Source: Rodentibacter sp. JRC1
Lineage (GTDB): Bacteria > Pseudomonadota > Gammaproteobacteria > Enterobacterales > Pasteurellaceae
NCBI RefSeq assembly: GCF_020521555.1
Contig: NZ_BPWA01000001.1
Location: 620,001-684,000, forward strand
DNA: 64,000 bases
Direction of reading: 5' to 3'
Shown piece by piece: positions 1 through 9,191 of this stretch. Both the position numbers and the translations under genes were made by a program. Each line of letters begins with the position of its first letter. Within the stretch, counting starts at the first letter, position 1. Below the pieces are notes generated by a model that saw only the letters and a list, made by a program, of their open reading frames with translations, made no database searches and had not been told where the DNA came from.

Positions 1-2772
1 GTTGCTGCCATTGCCGCCGTCAACCACTTTGATCGTACCGTTGTCATTGGTTGTAAGGTTAGTTACGTTTGCTTTCACCTCACCGGTTGCCGGATCTGTT
101 GTGATCGTACTGTTATCCACTTTCACGTTCACTTCCACTTTGGAAACGTTGCCGTTAGTGGTATTAATTTTCACTTCCGTACCCGTCCCGTTGACAAAGT
201 TCACGGTGTCATAGGCTGCAACAAAGTCTTTTGCCGTGCCGTTTTCTTGTAAGTTCCAACCTGCGTTTAATACGTCATTCACCGTTGCCGCATTGGTGCC
301 GTTTACGGTGGTCGGTGCGGTTTGCGAATCCACATTGTTGTTGCTGTTGGTTGCAACATTGTTGGTCGGTGGAAGTTCGTTATTCAACCCACTGATTGTG
401 CCGTTGGTGATCGTTGTGTTACCTACGGTAATATTATTTGCCGTAATGTTATTCAGGCTGATATTTTCTGATAAACCATAAGCAATGGTTTTACCGTTTT
501 GGTTGATATTGAGATTTTTACCCGCTTTATAAGTGAGCGTATCACCGGCTTTAACCTGAGTACCTGTAGCGTTCGCTACATCTGCTACTTGCTCATTATC
601 ACTGCTTGTATTCACTGTGTGGAACACGTCATTGATCGCATTCGTTACGGTAGTGGCATTGACAAGTTTATCGCCCTCTGTTGGTTCTTTTACTTTACCA
701 TCTGTGTCAACAGTTAAACTGGTATTTGCCACGTTAGCCGCAGCACTTCCACCGATTGCACTAATATTGTAGGTAATACTACCGTCTGCTTGCTTTTCCT
801 CAACCACGCTTACATTTTTACCGGCTGTCACCTTGTTAGTTTTCGCAGAAATAGTGAAATTATTGCCCGCTTGTGCAATATCCACATTGTCGCCGGCAAT
901 GTAGGTTACGGTTTCACCCGGGTTGATTAGCTCTTTGCTTGTCCCTTTGGAGTTGGTGCCAGTGCCTGATTTGCCCGAAGTCGCATACCAACCTGAGTTG
1001 TTGATGGCATCAGCTACGTTAGCGGCTGAAAGGAACGTGTTGCTTGTGGTCGTAAGAGCTCCAGCACCCGAGATATTAGCAGAAACACCAACTCGTCCAT
1101 TTGTAACATTTTGATTCGCTTGATTTACTGAGAAGACAATGCCCGGGTCACCGTCATAATCGCCTGAACGATCAATATTGATTCCTTGTCCGGCAAAAAG
1201 ATTAAGTTGTTTATTTAGTACCGTACCTGTTGGTGCTTTATTGGTCGCCGAACCACCACCCAAAGCATCTGTACGATATTTAAATGTCGTTGTCGATGGC
1301 TTTGCCGAAATCGTAATATTGTTTCCACTTTGAACAATATTCGTGTTATCTCCAGCAATAAGCTTCACCGTTTCACCAAAATTGATAAATTCATCCGTTG
1401 TGCCGGTGGCAGTTCCCGAGCCACTTTGACCTGTGGTTAAATTCCAGCCTGATTTCGCCATTACCATATAAAGCTGTGAGCCGTTAATCGCATCTGTCGA
1501 GTTAGCTGAAATATTACCCGCCGCCACGTTGTGGATTTGACGATAAGGCACGGCATTGTTTCCCGTTTCTCCCGATCCAACAGAAACGACATGATTAAGA
1601 CCATTCGCAGGAAGCACACCGGCAAAACCATCATAGGTAATGCCTGAAACAGTGGCTTGGCTTTCTATTGTTCCGTTTCGTGTTTTCGAGAAAGAACCCA
1701 ATGCGACAGAATCCCTAAGGCTAGCGACTGCCGTTGTCCCTAATGCGGTCGCATTATTTGCCTCACTTGTAGTATGTGCTCTCGTCCCAAGTGCAACAGA
1801 AAATCCTGCTTCGGCATTCGTAAATCCACCAATCGCAATCGCACGATTTTTGGTTGCGTTTGCTTGAGCCCCTGTGGCAATGGTGTATTTATCTAATGCT
1901 TGTGATAACACACCATTAGCAACGCTGCCTTCACCCATTGCTTTCGCTGAATCCCCCATTGCTAAGGCGTTTGCACCACCCGCTTCCGAATACGCTCCAA
2001 TTGCGACCGCATTTGCAATTGTCGAACAGGTTGCATTCATACCATAGGCTTTAGCTTTCTGTCCAATCGCAACCGAGTTGGTGGTATTTGCCATCGCATC
2101 AAAACCGAGTACGGTTGTGTGCGTGCCGATAGAACGTGCGTTATGACCAAATGCAAGGGAACGTTCGCCCGTTGCATTTGCGCCAGCCCCTAATGCACTT
2201 GCAAATGTGCCACTTGCTTGTGCATTTTGACCTACCGCTGTTGTTCCCGCGGTTAATGCTTTAGCCGTTACCCCTACCGCAACAGATTGGCTACCTTCTG
2301 CTTTTGCTAGATGACCGATTGCAACTGTTTCTGTACCCGTTGCATTTGATTGATGGCCTGCAGCAAAGGACATCGATCCCGATGCATTTGCCGCTTGTCC
2401 AATAGACGCTGCAAATTCATCGGTTGCTTTCGCATCGTGTCCCAGAGCAACAGAACTTTTACCTGTTGCTTGGGTATTTGTCCCCACAGCAATCGAGTTA
2501 GAACCATCTGCTTTCGCCGGATAACCACCATCAGCACCCGCAGCAAGGTTAGCCCCTTCAGTCGCCCATCGACCACTGCCTGATGTTGCTGCAGCAAATG
2601 CCTCACCACCGATAACGGTTCCTCCCGCTGTTGCGATTGAAATTGCAATCGTTGAAAGCACAGGGAGTTTTGAAGTTTTTGATCTTGTCTTACCCTTTGC
2701 TCTATTTAACTCAGAAACCGCCACCCAAGTTTGCGTAGCGTGATTCCAAATGACCTTGAATATTTTATTCAT
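1..2772 (-). CDS. Trimeric autotransporter adhesin, YadA/Hia/Hsf type, 5' part only
   Basis: The reading frame is open for 924 codons from ATG at 2772 to the window edge with no stop, so the C-terminal part, including the membrane anchor, lies outside. It begins MNKIFKVIWNHATQTWVAVS, the extended signal-peptide region (ESPR) of type Vc autotransporters, then a hydrophobic signal segment ending near AFAA. Residues about 60-400 are a YadA-like head built of repeated A-x-A-x-G / S-x-A-x-G units. Then come neck and Trp-ring-like units (SGWNLTTG, SGWYATSG, AGWNLQEN, each followed by a G-E/D-T-V segment). Family role: trimeric surface adhesion to host matrix or cells. An A8 run separates the likely SD (AAGGA) from ATG. 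No companion gene is visible; an isolated transcription unit is likely. Confidence 0.9.
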   Translation of the reverse strand, partial: MNKIFKVIWNHATQTWVAVSELNRAKGKTRSKTSKLPVLSTIAISIATAGGTVIGGEAFAAATSGSGRWATEGANLAAGADGGYPAKADGSNSIAVGTNTQATGKSSVALGHDAKATDEFAASIGQAANASGSMSFAAGHQSNATGTETVAIGHLAKAEGSQSVAVGVTAKALTAGTTAVGQNAQASGTFASALGAGANATGERSLAFGHNARSIGTHTTVLGFDAMANTTNSVAIGQKAKAYGMNATCSTIANAVAIGAYSEAGGANALAMGDSAKAMGEGSVANGVLSQALDKYTIATGAQANATKNRAIAIGGFTNAEAGFSVALGTRAHTTSEANNATALGTTAVASLRDSVALGSFSKTRNGTIESQATVSGITYDGFAGVLPANGLNHVVSVGSGETGNNAVPYRQIHNVAAGNISANSTDAINGSQLYMVMAKSGWNLTTGQSGSGTATGTTDEFINFGETVKLIAGDNTNIVQSGNNITISAKPSTTTFKYRTDALGGGSATNKAPTGTVLNKQLNLFAGQGINIDRSGDYDGDPGIVFSVNQANQNVTNGRVGVSANISGAGALTTTSNTFLSAANVADAINNSGWYATSGKSGTGTNSKGTSKELINPGETVTYIAGDNVDIAQAGNNFTISAKTNKVTAGKNVSVVEEKQADGSITYNISAIGGSAAANVANTSLTVDTDGKVKEPTEGDKLVNATTVTNAINDVFHTVNTSSDNEQVADVANATGTQVKAGDTLTYKAGKNLNINQNGKTIAYGLSENISLNNITANNITVGNTTITNGTISGLNNELPPTNNVATNSNNNVDSQTAPTTVNGTNAATVNDVLNAGWNLQENGTAKDFVAAYDTVNFVNGTGTEVKINTTNGNVSKVEVNVKVDNSTITTDPATGEVKANVTNLTTNDNGTIKVVDGGNGSN

Positions 2773-3224
2773 TAGTTTTTTTTCCTTAGTTTGTTTGCTA
2801 CTTATAAAAGCACACAGCCATTTATCCGAACTTTATGTTGATACATATTTCAGATAAGGCTTTTTTATTGTATTAAAATCGACAAGCTTTGAACATCGTC
2901 TCTTCCCGACTTTTTTGTCAAGGTATGTAAATTTGTCAGTAGTATGTCATTTTTGAGAACGTGTTTACGGCTGTTGCACAAAGTGTTATTGGGGCTGGTA
3001 TCTACGTGTGGTTAAAATGTTTTTATGTAAGATTTTGAAGTGGTGTGCAACAAGTTGCACACCCTACTTTTCTTCTTATGAAATTGGGCGTATGCAATAC
3101 GCCCCTACAGTCCATTTTATATTTTTTAACCTTGATTAAACCATTCTGCGGATTATGTATATTCTTTGGGGAATTTTTCCGTTCGTGCTATGCTAGGCAA
3201 AATTTTTCAAATGATGTCTTTTTT
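2773..3224. other. Intergenic region between adhesin and rhlB with two perfect palindromes
   Basis: No credible gene. It should hold the divergent promoters of the adhesin gene and rhlB, but I cannot assign -35/-10 boxes confidently. It contains two perfect inverted repeats: GGTGTGCAAC-AA-GTTGCACACC at 3042-3063 and GGGCGTAT-GCA-ATACGCCC at 3086-3104. Around 2968-2990 the text TTTACGGCTGTTGCACAAAG resembles the ends of other dispersed repeats in this window. These look like a diverged copy of the intergenic repeat family described elsewhere. Confidence 0.6.
3042..3104. repeat. Pair of perfect palindromes
   Basis: Stem 1 has 10-bp arms at 3042-3051 and 3054-3063; stem 2 has 8-bp arms at 3086-3093 and 3097-3104. 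Both are followed by CCCTAC or CCCCTAC, as in other family members here (for example 35945 and 45063). No T tract follows, so terminator function is not supported. Confidence 0.6.
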
Positions 3225-4475
3225 ATGCAACAAAATTATTTAAGTCAGCAACGTTTTGCTGATTTTCCTTTACATCCTACCGTTCTAAAAGCCTTGCGAA
3301 GCAAGGGATTTGAATATTGTACGCCTATTCAAGCGCTTTCTTTACCCATCACGTTACAAGGTAAAGATATTGCCGGCCAAGCCCAAACCGGCACGGGTAA
3401 AACTATGGCGTTTTTGACGGCGACTTTTCATCATTTACTCACTCATAAACCCGAAAATGTCAATCACAAACAACCACGAGCTTTAATTCTCGCCCCAACC
3501 CGTGAACTTGCGGTGCAAATTAGCAATGATTCGGAACTGATGGCAAAAACAAGCGGATTAAAAACCGCACTTGCTTACGGTGGGGACGGTTATGACAAAC
3601 AATTACAAGCGATTGAACGTGGTGTCGATATTTTAATCGGTACGACCGGACGGGTGATTGATTATGTAAAACAAGGGGTGATTCGTTTAGAGCAAATTCA
3701 AGTGGTAGTGTTAGACGAGGCGGATCGTATGTTCGATCTCGGCTTCATTCGTGATATTCGTTATTTATTACGCAAATGCCCAGCACCACAAGCACGCTTA
3801 ACCATGCTTTTTTCCGCCACTTTGTCTTACAAAGTGCGTGAACTCGCCTTTGAAGATATGAATAATCCCGAATATATTGAAATTGAACCGGAACAAAAAA
3901 CCGGGCATCGAATTAAGGAAGAATTATTTTATCCTTCCAACCAAGACAAAATGGCGCTTTTACTCACCTTAATAGAAGAGGAATGGCCGGAACGCTGCAT
4001 TGTGTTTGCCAATACAAAACATCGTTGCGAAGAAATTTGGGGTTATTTAGCCGCAGACGGGCATCGTGTCGGTTTACTCACAGGCGATGTCGCACAAAAA
4101 AAACGCCTCTCTTTGTTAAAACAATTTACTGACGGCAATTTAGATATTTTAGTGGCAACGGACGTTGCAGCCCGTGGTTTGCATATTTCGGATGTGACTC
4201 ACGTGTTTAACTATGATTTGCCGGATGATCGTGAAGATTACGTTCACCGTATCGGGCGTACGGGACGAGCCGGTGAAAGCGGCGTCTCAATCAGTTTTGC
4301 TTGCGAAGAATATGCGATGAATTTGCCGGCTATTGAAGAATATATTGATCATTCCATTCCTGTTAGCCAATATGATCCGACATCTTTATTAGATTTGCCA
4401 AAACCGCTACGCTTAAAATCACGCTCCAATAATTCCCGACCAATGATGAGAAATCGTTCTTCTTATCGAAGATAA
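3225..4475 (+). CDS. rhlB: ATP-dependent RNA helicase RhlB (DEAD box)
   Basis: 416 aa, matching the usual RhlB size of about 420. It unwinds RNA in the degradosome together with RNase E in enterobacteria; whether that complex exists here is inference. Visible motifs: Q motif region (FADF...TPIQ, residues 11-36), Walker A AQTGTGKT (53-60), PTRELA, DEAD (motif II), SAT (motif III), and HRIGRTGR (motif VI) near the end of the helicase core. The frame is open upstream to 3045, but that segment reads through a palindromic intergenic repeat and has no RhlB-like sequence. The ATG at 3225 (MQQNYLSQQ) aligns with the family N-terminus. The basic C-tail ([19 protein letters not shown]) is typical. Confidence 0.95.
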   Translation: MQQNYLSQQRFADFPLHPTVLKALRSKGFEYCTPIQALSLPITLQGKDIAGQAQTGTGKTMAFLTATFHHLLTHKPENVNHKQPRALILAPTRELAVQISNDSELMAKTSGLKTALAYGGDGYDKQLQAIERGVDILIGTTGRVIDYVKQGVIRLEQIQVVVLDEADRMFDLGFIRDIRYLLRKCPAPQARLTMLFSATLSYKVRELAFEDMNNPEYIEIEPEQKTGHRIKEELFYPSNQDKMALLLTLIEEEWPERCIVFANTKHRCEEIWGYLAADGHRVGLLTGDVAQKKRLSLLKQFTDGNLDILVATDVAARGLHISDVTHVFNYDLPDDREDYVHRIGRTGRAGESGVSISFACEEYAMNLPAIEEYIDHSIPVSQYDPTSLLDLPKPLRLKSRSNNSRPMMRNRSSYRR

Positions 4476-4481
4476 AAATAA

Positions 4482-4515
4482 AAACGGTTGATTACTCAAT
4501 AATGATCAACCGTTT
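4482..4515. terminator. Bidirectional hairpin between rhlB and raiA
   Basis: The 11-bp stem AAACGGTTGAT (4482-4492) pairs with ATCAACCGTTT (4505-4515). The two genes converge here, and the arms carry A-rich and T-rich flanks on either side, so it can serve both. Confidence 0.8.
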
Positions 4516-4545
4516 CTCTATTATGTTTTCCTAATCTTTCAATGA

Positions 4546-4866
4546 TTATTCAAAAGAATCTTTCAAACGTTCGTCAGCACGGCGGGCTTCGCCTTTATGT
4601 TGTAATTTATTAAGCTGACGCTCCAATTTTTCTTCCACTTCATTAATAGCTTTGTACATATCATCGCTTGTGGCACTGGCAAGCAGGTTGCCAAGCGGTG
4701 TGCCTATAGATGCCTCGACAGTAAAACCATTCGGTACTTTATTAAGTACAAAATGCGGACTAATCAACTGTGTATGCCATTTTTCTAATTTTGCTAAACG
4801 GCTTTCCACATGCTCACGAATTGCAGGCGTGATTTCCATTTGTTTACTGGTAATATTTAATGTCAT
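4546..4866 (-). CDS. raiA: Ribosome-associated inhibitor / hibernation factor RaiA (YfiA)
   Basis: 106 aa. Family role: binds the 30S decoding region and inhibits translation in stationary phase or stress, stabilising inactive ribosomes. The N-terminus [20 protein letters not shown] and the block [19 protein letters not shown] are near-identical to enterobacterial RaiA/YfiA, which distinguishes it from short HPF. It lacks the acidic C-tail of the E. coli protein. Single gene, convergent with rhlB. Confidence 0.93.
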   Translation of the reverse strand: MTLNITSKQMEITPAIREHVESRLAKLEKWHTQLISPHFVLNKVPNGFTVEASIGTPLGNLLASATSDDMYKAINEVEEKLERQLNKLQHKGEARRADERLKDSFE

Positions 4867-5049
4867 AGCATTTACCTCTTCGTGTTGTTGGAACCTTTCG
4901 GCTCGGTTTGATTTAATATCAAAATAGTCTTACCTAGGGGCTTTTTCAAGTCATTTTTTAGTAAATTTTTAAAAATATGATCTAGCTCTAATTTCTGAAC
5001 ATTGGCGATTTTCTTTTTAAGAAAAGTTGTTATGATGACAAATTGAAAC

Positions 5050-5080
5050 AAAAAAGGGGGCGTACAGCCTCCTTTCCTTT
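5050..5080 (-). terminator. Rho-independent terminator of the AGCS symporter gene
   Basis: On the minus strand AAGGAGGC-TGTAC-GCCCCCTTTTTT: a GC-rich stem with one A/C mismatch followed by a T run, starting about 17 nt after the stop codon at 5097. Confidence 0.8.
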
Positions 5081-5096
5081 GTGGTCGTATTCAAAA

Positions 5097-6464
5097 TTAA
5101 ACCAATTCATCTTGATCGCGATGATTGATTTTTAAACGGGAGAAATAGTCTTTTGTTTCTTCAATAACGACTTTACGCAATCCGATTAAAGCAATCAAGT
5201 TCGGGAATGCCATTAAACCGTTCACAATATCCGCAAGAATCCAGATTAAATCCAGTTTTAAGAATGCTCCAATTCCCACTAATACAATAAAAACCAAACG
5301 ATATAGGCGAATACCACGTGTGCCGACTAAATAAACAAAGCAACGTTCACCGTAGTAGCACCAACCTAAAATGGTGGTAAATGCAAAAAATAATAAGCCG
5401 ATCGTTACGATAGTCGCCCCTATCGGAGAACCTAAACCTTGCGAAAATGCAGCATTCGTTACCGTTGCACCGGCAAGTGACGGATTACTCCACGCACCGG
5501 TAAGCACTAATACGATCCCTGTCATCGTGCATACAATAATCGTGTCTAAAAAAGTCCCCGTCATAGAAATTAATCCCTGGCGAACAGGCTCACGCGTTTG
5601 TGCGGCGGCGGCGGCAATCGGTGCGCTTCCCAACCCTGATTCATTAGAGAAAATACCCCGAGCCACACCCGATTGAATTGCTTTCATCACGGTAAAACCT
5701 AATGCGCCGCCTAAAGCCGATTGCGGATTAAATGCGCTATGGATAATCAGCCAAACCGCATTCGGTACTTTTTCCCAATTGAGTAAAATAATAATGATAG
5801 AAACCAGAACATAAGAAATCGCCATAAAAGGAACAATAATAGAGGAAGCTGTCGCAATGCGTTTTACCCCGCCCAAAATAATCATTGCTACCAATAGGGT
5901 TACGATAATAGCCGTAATAATCACCGGAATATGAAAGGTATCTTCCATTGCGTGCGTAATCGCATTCACCTGTGGAAAGGTACCGATACCGAAAAATGCC
6001 ACCAACACACCAAATACGGCAAACATTTTTGCCAACCATTTAATGCCTAAACCCTGTTCAATATAATACATCGGCCCACCGGACATAAACCCACGGCGAT
6101 CTCTCACACGATATTTCACCGCAAGTAAGCATTCGGCGTATTTGGTTGCCATACCAAGCAAAGCAACCAACCACATCCAAAAAATCGCCCCCGGTCCGCC
6201 GGCTTGAACAGCCGTTGCTACACCAACGATATTGCCCGTTCCAATCGTTGCCGCCAATGCTGTGCAAAGTGCGGCAAAGGAAGAAACATCTCCTTTCCCA
6301 CCACGATCTTTCCTAAATAAATAACCGAGTGCACGTGGCAGGTAACGAATTTGAATAAAACCTAAACGCAAAGTGAGATAAAGCCCCGTACCGGATAACA
6401 AAATGAGTAACGGTGGGCCCCAAATAAAGTTATCAATAGCTGATAGAATTGTCTCTAATGACAT
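5097..6464 (-). CDS. Amino acid (alanine/glycine):sodium symporter, AGCS family
   Basis: 455 aa from ATG at 6464, preceded by GAGGA. The frame stays open to 6626, but that extension is a translation of riboswitch RNA and is rejected. It is a polytopic inner-membrane protein with the AGCS signature region GTGNIVGVATAVQAGGPGAIFWMW split over residues about 95-120, and the conserved FSNESGLGSAPIAAAAAQT region split over about residues 295-315. Family role: Na+-coupled uptake of alanine or glycine. The tandem glycine riboswitch upstream argues for glycine as a regulating, and perhaps transported, ligand. Monocistronic, with its own terminator. Confidence 0.92.
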   Translation of the reverse strand: MSLETILSAIDNFIWGPPLLILLSGTGLYLTLRLGFIQIRYLPRALGYLFRKDRGGKGDVSSFAALCTALAATIGTGNIVGVATAVQAGGPGAIFWMWLVALLGMATKYAECLLAVKYRVRDRRGFMSGGPMYYIEQGLGIKWLAKMFAVFGVLVAFFGIGTFPQVNAITHAMEDTFHIPVIITAIIVTLLVAMIILGGVKRIATASSIIVPFMAISYVLVSIIIILLNWEKVPNAVWLIIHSAFNPQSALGGALGFTVMKAIQSGVARGIFSNESGLGSAPIAAAAAQTREPVRQGLISMTGTFLDTIIVCTMTGIVLVLTGAWSNPSLAGATVTNAAFSQGLGSPIGATIVTIGLLFFAFTTILGWCYYGERCFVYLVGTRGIRLYRLVFIVLVGIGAFLKLDLIWILADIVNGLMAFPNLIALIGLRKVVIEETKDYFSRLKINHRDQDELV

Positions 6465-6552
6465 TGTGATTCCTCGTCGTCTAAAAACCAATAAAACGCA
6501 ACAAGGAGACGAAAAGAATCCGCGAGAAAAGAAAAATACAGATTGTCTTTTA

Positions 6553-6762
6553 GCCCCTGTCCTTTTGCCTGAGCGTTTGAAAAACGGCGTTAAAAACGAC
6601 CGCTCTTTTGCGCCTTCGGCGTCCATTTACCCCCACTAGCGGGGCAACGGCTCTCTCCAAGGGTTCGTCCAGTAACAGTCCCTGCGCTTGCGCGCGCCTG
6701 AAAGATTTTACATCGTCGGCGTAGGGTCAATTCCCTACTCTCCAGCTACCTTCATCCGAACT
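6553..6762 (-). promoter_or_regulatory. Tandem glycine riboswitch (gcvT type), two aptamers
   Basis: Read on the minus strand, aptamer 1 (about 6762-6665) contains GGAGAGTAGGG, GCCGACGATGTAAA, TTTCAGGC and GGGACTG. Aptamer 2 (about 6662-6553) contains TTGGAGAGAGCCG, GCCGAAGGCGCAAAAG and the hallmark CTCAGGCAAAAGGACAG. The short linker between them is as in known tandem glycine riboswitches. It lies about 90 nt upstream of the AGCS ATG. I see no obvious intrinsic terminator between aptamer 2 and the start, so control may be at translation initiation (inference). Confidence 0.93.
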
Positions 6763-6873
6763 CATTTTTCACTGATACATCAGGAAAAACGGCACAGATT
6801 CTAGCAAAAGCAAAAGGGTTTATCAATATTATCAAGGGGATAGAAGAATAAAGTGCGGTCAAAAACACCGGAT

Positions 6874-6956
6874 TTTTTCGGAATGATGTAGCACCGGCAC
6901 AAAATATCTTAGGGTGCCGTTAGGCAAAGCCGTAACGCAACCCTACTCCTAAAAAA
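6874..6956. repeat. MITE-like intergenic repeat, truncated copy
   Basis: The left end CGGAATGATGTAGCACCGGCACAAAATATC (split: 6879-6898 then 6899-6908) matches the terminal repeat of the copies at 35828 and 44929. It is followed by the core AGGGTGCCGTTAGGCAAAG and CCGTAACGCAACCCTAC. The expected right terminal repeat (TAATACCG) is missing. An uptake signal (AAGTGCGGTCA) lies just upstream at 6851. Together with the riboswitch this accounts for most of the gap 6465-6972. Confidence 0.65.
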
Positions 6957-6972
6957 TTCTTTTTAAAATGAA

Positions 6973-7527
6973 TTAACAGTATGCTTTAAAATTTTTTCCC
7001 TTACTTTCGGTCAAACCATAATAATGGCGGAAATTATAAATGAGAGGTTTCCATTTGTTTGGATCAATACGAGTTTCGTCAAATAAGATGTCTTCATTTG
7101 CATGTACTGTTTTAATCTTAAATTCAATTAATGCAAACCCACTATCGGATAAATCGCTAATTTTGGCAACACTCACTTCAGCTTGGAGAGGTGATTCTAA
7201 TATACGTAGCGGTTTAACTAAAGTTGAGGTCTGTGGAGTAAGACCTGCGATTTCAAATTTATTTTGTATGTGATGACCTGAAAGTTTTTCAATTTTATCA
7301 AGAGTAGGAGCAAGTGTTTCGGGAAGGAAATTAATAACAGCTTCAGGGGTTTCTAATAAATTAGCGAAACCTTTGCTCTGTTTATAAATTCCAATAACAA
7401 TGTTATCTAATAAACTAAAACTAGATGAAAGTGGTGAAATATTCGTATTCCCCTCCTTATCAATGGTAGAGAGTAGAAAAATAGACGTTCCATAATAAAA
7501 CGCACCGTGTGGAATAGTTTTATGCAT
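6973..7527 (-). CDS. Flavin reductase-like (FMN-binding split barrel) protein
   Basis: 184 aa, start ATG 7527 with a strong AAGGAG SD 6 nt away. The N-terminus MHKTIPHGAFYYGTSIFLLST followed by DKEGNTNISPLSSSFSL is the flavin-reductase-domain pattern in which a short loop binds FMN phosphate. Proteins of this kind are flavoproteins or NAD(P)H:flavin oxidoreductases; the true substrate is not evident. It stands alone between a riboswitch region and mnmA. Cysteine is found only at the C-terminus (KAYC). Confidence 0.75.
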   Translation of the reverse strand: MHKTIPHGAFYYGTSIFLLSTIDKEGNTNISPLSSSFSLLDNIVIGIYKQSKGFANLLETPEAVINFLPETLAPTLDKIEKLSGHHIQNKFEIAGLTPQTSTLVKPLRILESPLQAEVSVAKISDLSDSGFALIEFKIKTVHANEDILFDETRIDPNKWKPLIYNFRHYYGLTESKGKNFKAYC

Positions 7528-7630
7528 ATTTAACTCCTTATTTTCTTATAATATATAAAAAAAGAGTACATTTTATATTCCCTTTTGGGGTTATAATTAA
7601 AACGCACTCAGCTTTGCTGAAAAAGGTAAA

Positions 7631-8785
7631 TTAATTAGTTCGTTCTTCAATAATTCCACCGCCTAAACAGACTTCATCAAGATAAAATACTGCGGATTGT
7701 CCCGGTGTTACGGCTGCTTGCGGTTCATCAAAAATAACCTGAATAGTTTCATCATCAATAGGTTCAATGACACAAGGAATATCTGTTTGACGATAACGGG
7801 TTTTAACTGTGCAACGTAATGGTTGGCAAATCGGTTGACGATCAACCCAATGGAGTTGTTTTGCAATTAAACCATTGGAAAATAAACGAGGATGATCCGC
7901 TCCTTGTGCAACAATCAACTCGTTATTTTCTACATCTTTATCCACTACATACCAAGCTTCATCGCCGGCATTTTTTAAACCGCCAATGCCTAAACCCTTG
8001 CGTTGCCCTAGTGTGTGGTACATTAAGCCATCATGACGACCGATCACTTCACCCTCTACGGTACGAATGTTGCCCGGTTGTGCCGGTAAATAACGAGCGA
8101 GGAAATCTTTAAATTTACGTTCACCGATAAAGCAAATGCCGGTTGAATCCTTTTTCTTCGCGGTGATTAAGCCTAAATCTTCCGCAATTGCACGCACTAT
8201 CGGTTTTTCTATTTCTCCTACCGGGAATAGGCTTTGTCCCACTTGTTTATGACTCAAGGTGTATAAGAAGTAACTTTGATCTTTATTGGCGTCCAAGCCA
8301 CGTAATAGCTTTGCGTTACTATCATCATCTGTACGGCGTACATAATGACCTGTCGCAATATAGTTCGCGCCAAGATCTTCTGCTGCATATTCTAAAAAGG
8401 CTTTGAATTTGATTTCTTTGTTGCAAAGAATATCGGGATTGGGGGTACGACCGGCTTTATATTCCGTTAAGAAATGTTCGAACACATTATCCCAATATTC
8501 TGCGGCAAAATTAATTTTATGTAATTTGATGCCTAGTTTATCGCATACGGCTTGTGCATCTGCTAAATCAGCGGCTGCGGTACAATAATCCGTGTCATCA
8601 TCTTCCTCCCAATTTTTCATAAATAGGCCTTCCACTTGGTAACCTTGTTGTTGAAGAATAAAAGCGGAAACTGATGAATCTACGCCGCCGGACATTCCGC
8701 AAATCACTTTTTTGGTTGCGTTTTCGGCAAGCTGTGACGGACTGAGTTTAGGAAAGTTTTGGTTATAAGTATTTGAAATTAACAT
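7631..8785 (-). CDS. mnmA: tRNA-specific 2-thiouridylase MnmA (TrmU)
   Basis: 384 aa. It transfers sulfur to U34 of tRNA-Lys, -Glu and -Gln (s2U). It has the PP-loop ATPase motif [12 protein letters not shown] near residue 30, the first catalytic Cys in [13 protein letters not shown], and the second in [12 protein letters not shown]; a C-terminal substrate-binding beta domain ends with [11 protein letters not shown]. The ATG at 8785 has a GGGAG SD 5-6 nt upstream; the longer frame from 8818 has none. H. influenzae also has trmU next to apbE/nqr genes (established knowledge), so the neighbourhood is partly conserved. Confidence 0.95.
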   Translation of the reverse strand: MLISNTYNQNFPKLSPSQLAENATKKVICGMSGGVDSSVSAFILQQQGYQVEGLFMKNWEEDDDTDYCTAAADLADAQAVCDKLGIKLHKINFAAEYWDNVFEHFLTEYKAGRTPNPDILCNKEIKFKAFLEYAAEDLGANYIATGHYVRRTDDDSNAKLLRGLDANKDQSYFLYTLSHKQVGQSLFPVGEIEKPIVRAIAEDLGLITAKKKDSTGICFIGERKFKDFLARYLPAQPGNIRTVEGEVIGRHDGLMYHTLGQRKGLGIGGLKNAGDEAWYVVDKDVENNELIVAQGADHPRLFSNGLIAKQLHWVDRQPICQPLRCTVKTRYRQTDIPCVIEPIDDETIQVIFDEPQAAVTPGQSAVFYLDEVCLGGGIIEERTN

Positions 8786-8837
8786 AGTTCTCCCGTAACT
8801 TCGGTTAAGGCGAAGCACATTGGTGGTTGTAAAATAC

Positions 8838-9191
8838 CTACGGATTGTAGGCGGTAAATGAATTTATTTCATTGTGTTGGCTATTTTCACGTTGGTAAAA
8901 AACTTTTCCTGTTTTATCAATACTTTCAATAAGTTGTTGATTTGATAGATTTTGATATATGGATAAATCAAATAAGTAAGGTGTATAAGAATCCTCAAGA
9001 TCGTTCCAAATATTGCTAAGAATCTCTTGAGTGATGAGCTTGCCTTTTAAGGTTAAATCAATATCCGAACCTTCTCTAAACGAACCTTTTACACGAGAGC
9101 CATAAATAATAGCCTGCTCCACTTCAGGATAACGAGCAAGTATGTTTCTAATAATCTGTTGCTGTTTATCGCTTAAACCGAACTGTTGCAT
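8838..9191 (-). CDS. mntA: MNT-domain nucleotidyltransferase antitoxin (MntA-like)
   Basis: 117 aa minimal nucleotidyltransferase. The family motif GSX10DXD is intact: G31-S32 ... D43-I-D45. In the type VII HEPN/MNT systems studied, MntA AMPylates the partner HEPN toxin on a tyrosine and so silences it. The start overlaps the end of the HEPN gene by 19 bp, so the pair is translationally coupled and the toxin gene comes first. Homologous to the H. influenzae HI0073-type protein. The pair lies between nqrM and mnmA. Confidence 0.85.
   Translation of the reverse strand: MQQFGLSDKQQQIIRNILARYPEVEQAIIYGSRVKGSFREGSDIDLTLKGKLITQEILSNIWNDLEDSYTPYLFDLSIYQNLSNQQLIESIDKTGKVFYQRENSQHNEINSFTAYNP

Noticed and set aside
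2307..2648. Other-frame minus-strand ORF (113 codons) inside the adhesin
   Set aside because: Out-of-frame shadow of the head-domain repeats, Gln/Arg-rich, no start signal.
3045..3224. 60-codon extension of RhlB
   Set aside because: It lies over a palindromic intergenic repeat and has no resemblance to RhlB; ATG 3225 gives family length.
4652..4927. Plus-strand ORF opposite raiA
   Set aside because: Shadow of a strongly conserved minus-strand gene; no homology-like features.
6465..6626. 54-codon N-terminal extension of the AGCS symporter
   Set aside because: It translates the second glycine aptamer; the ATG at 6464 has an SD and the family start.
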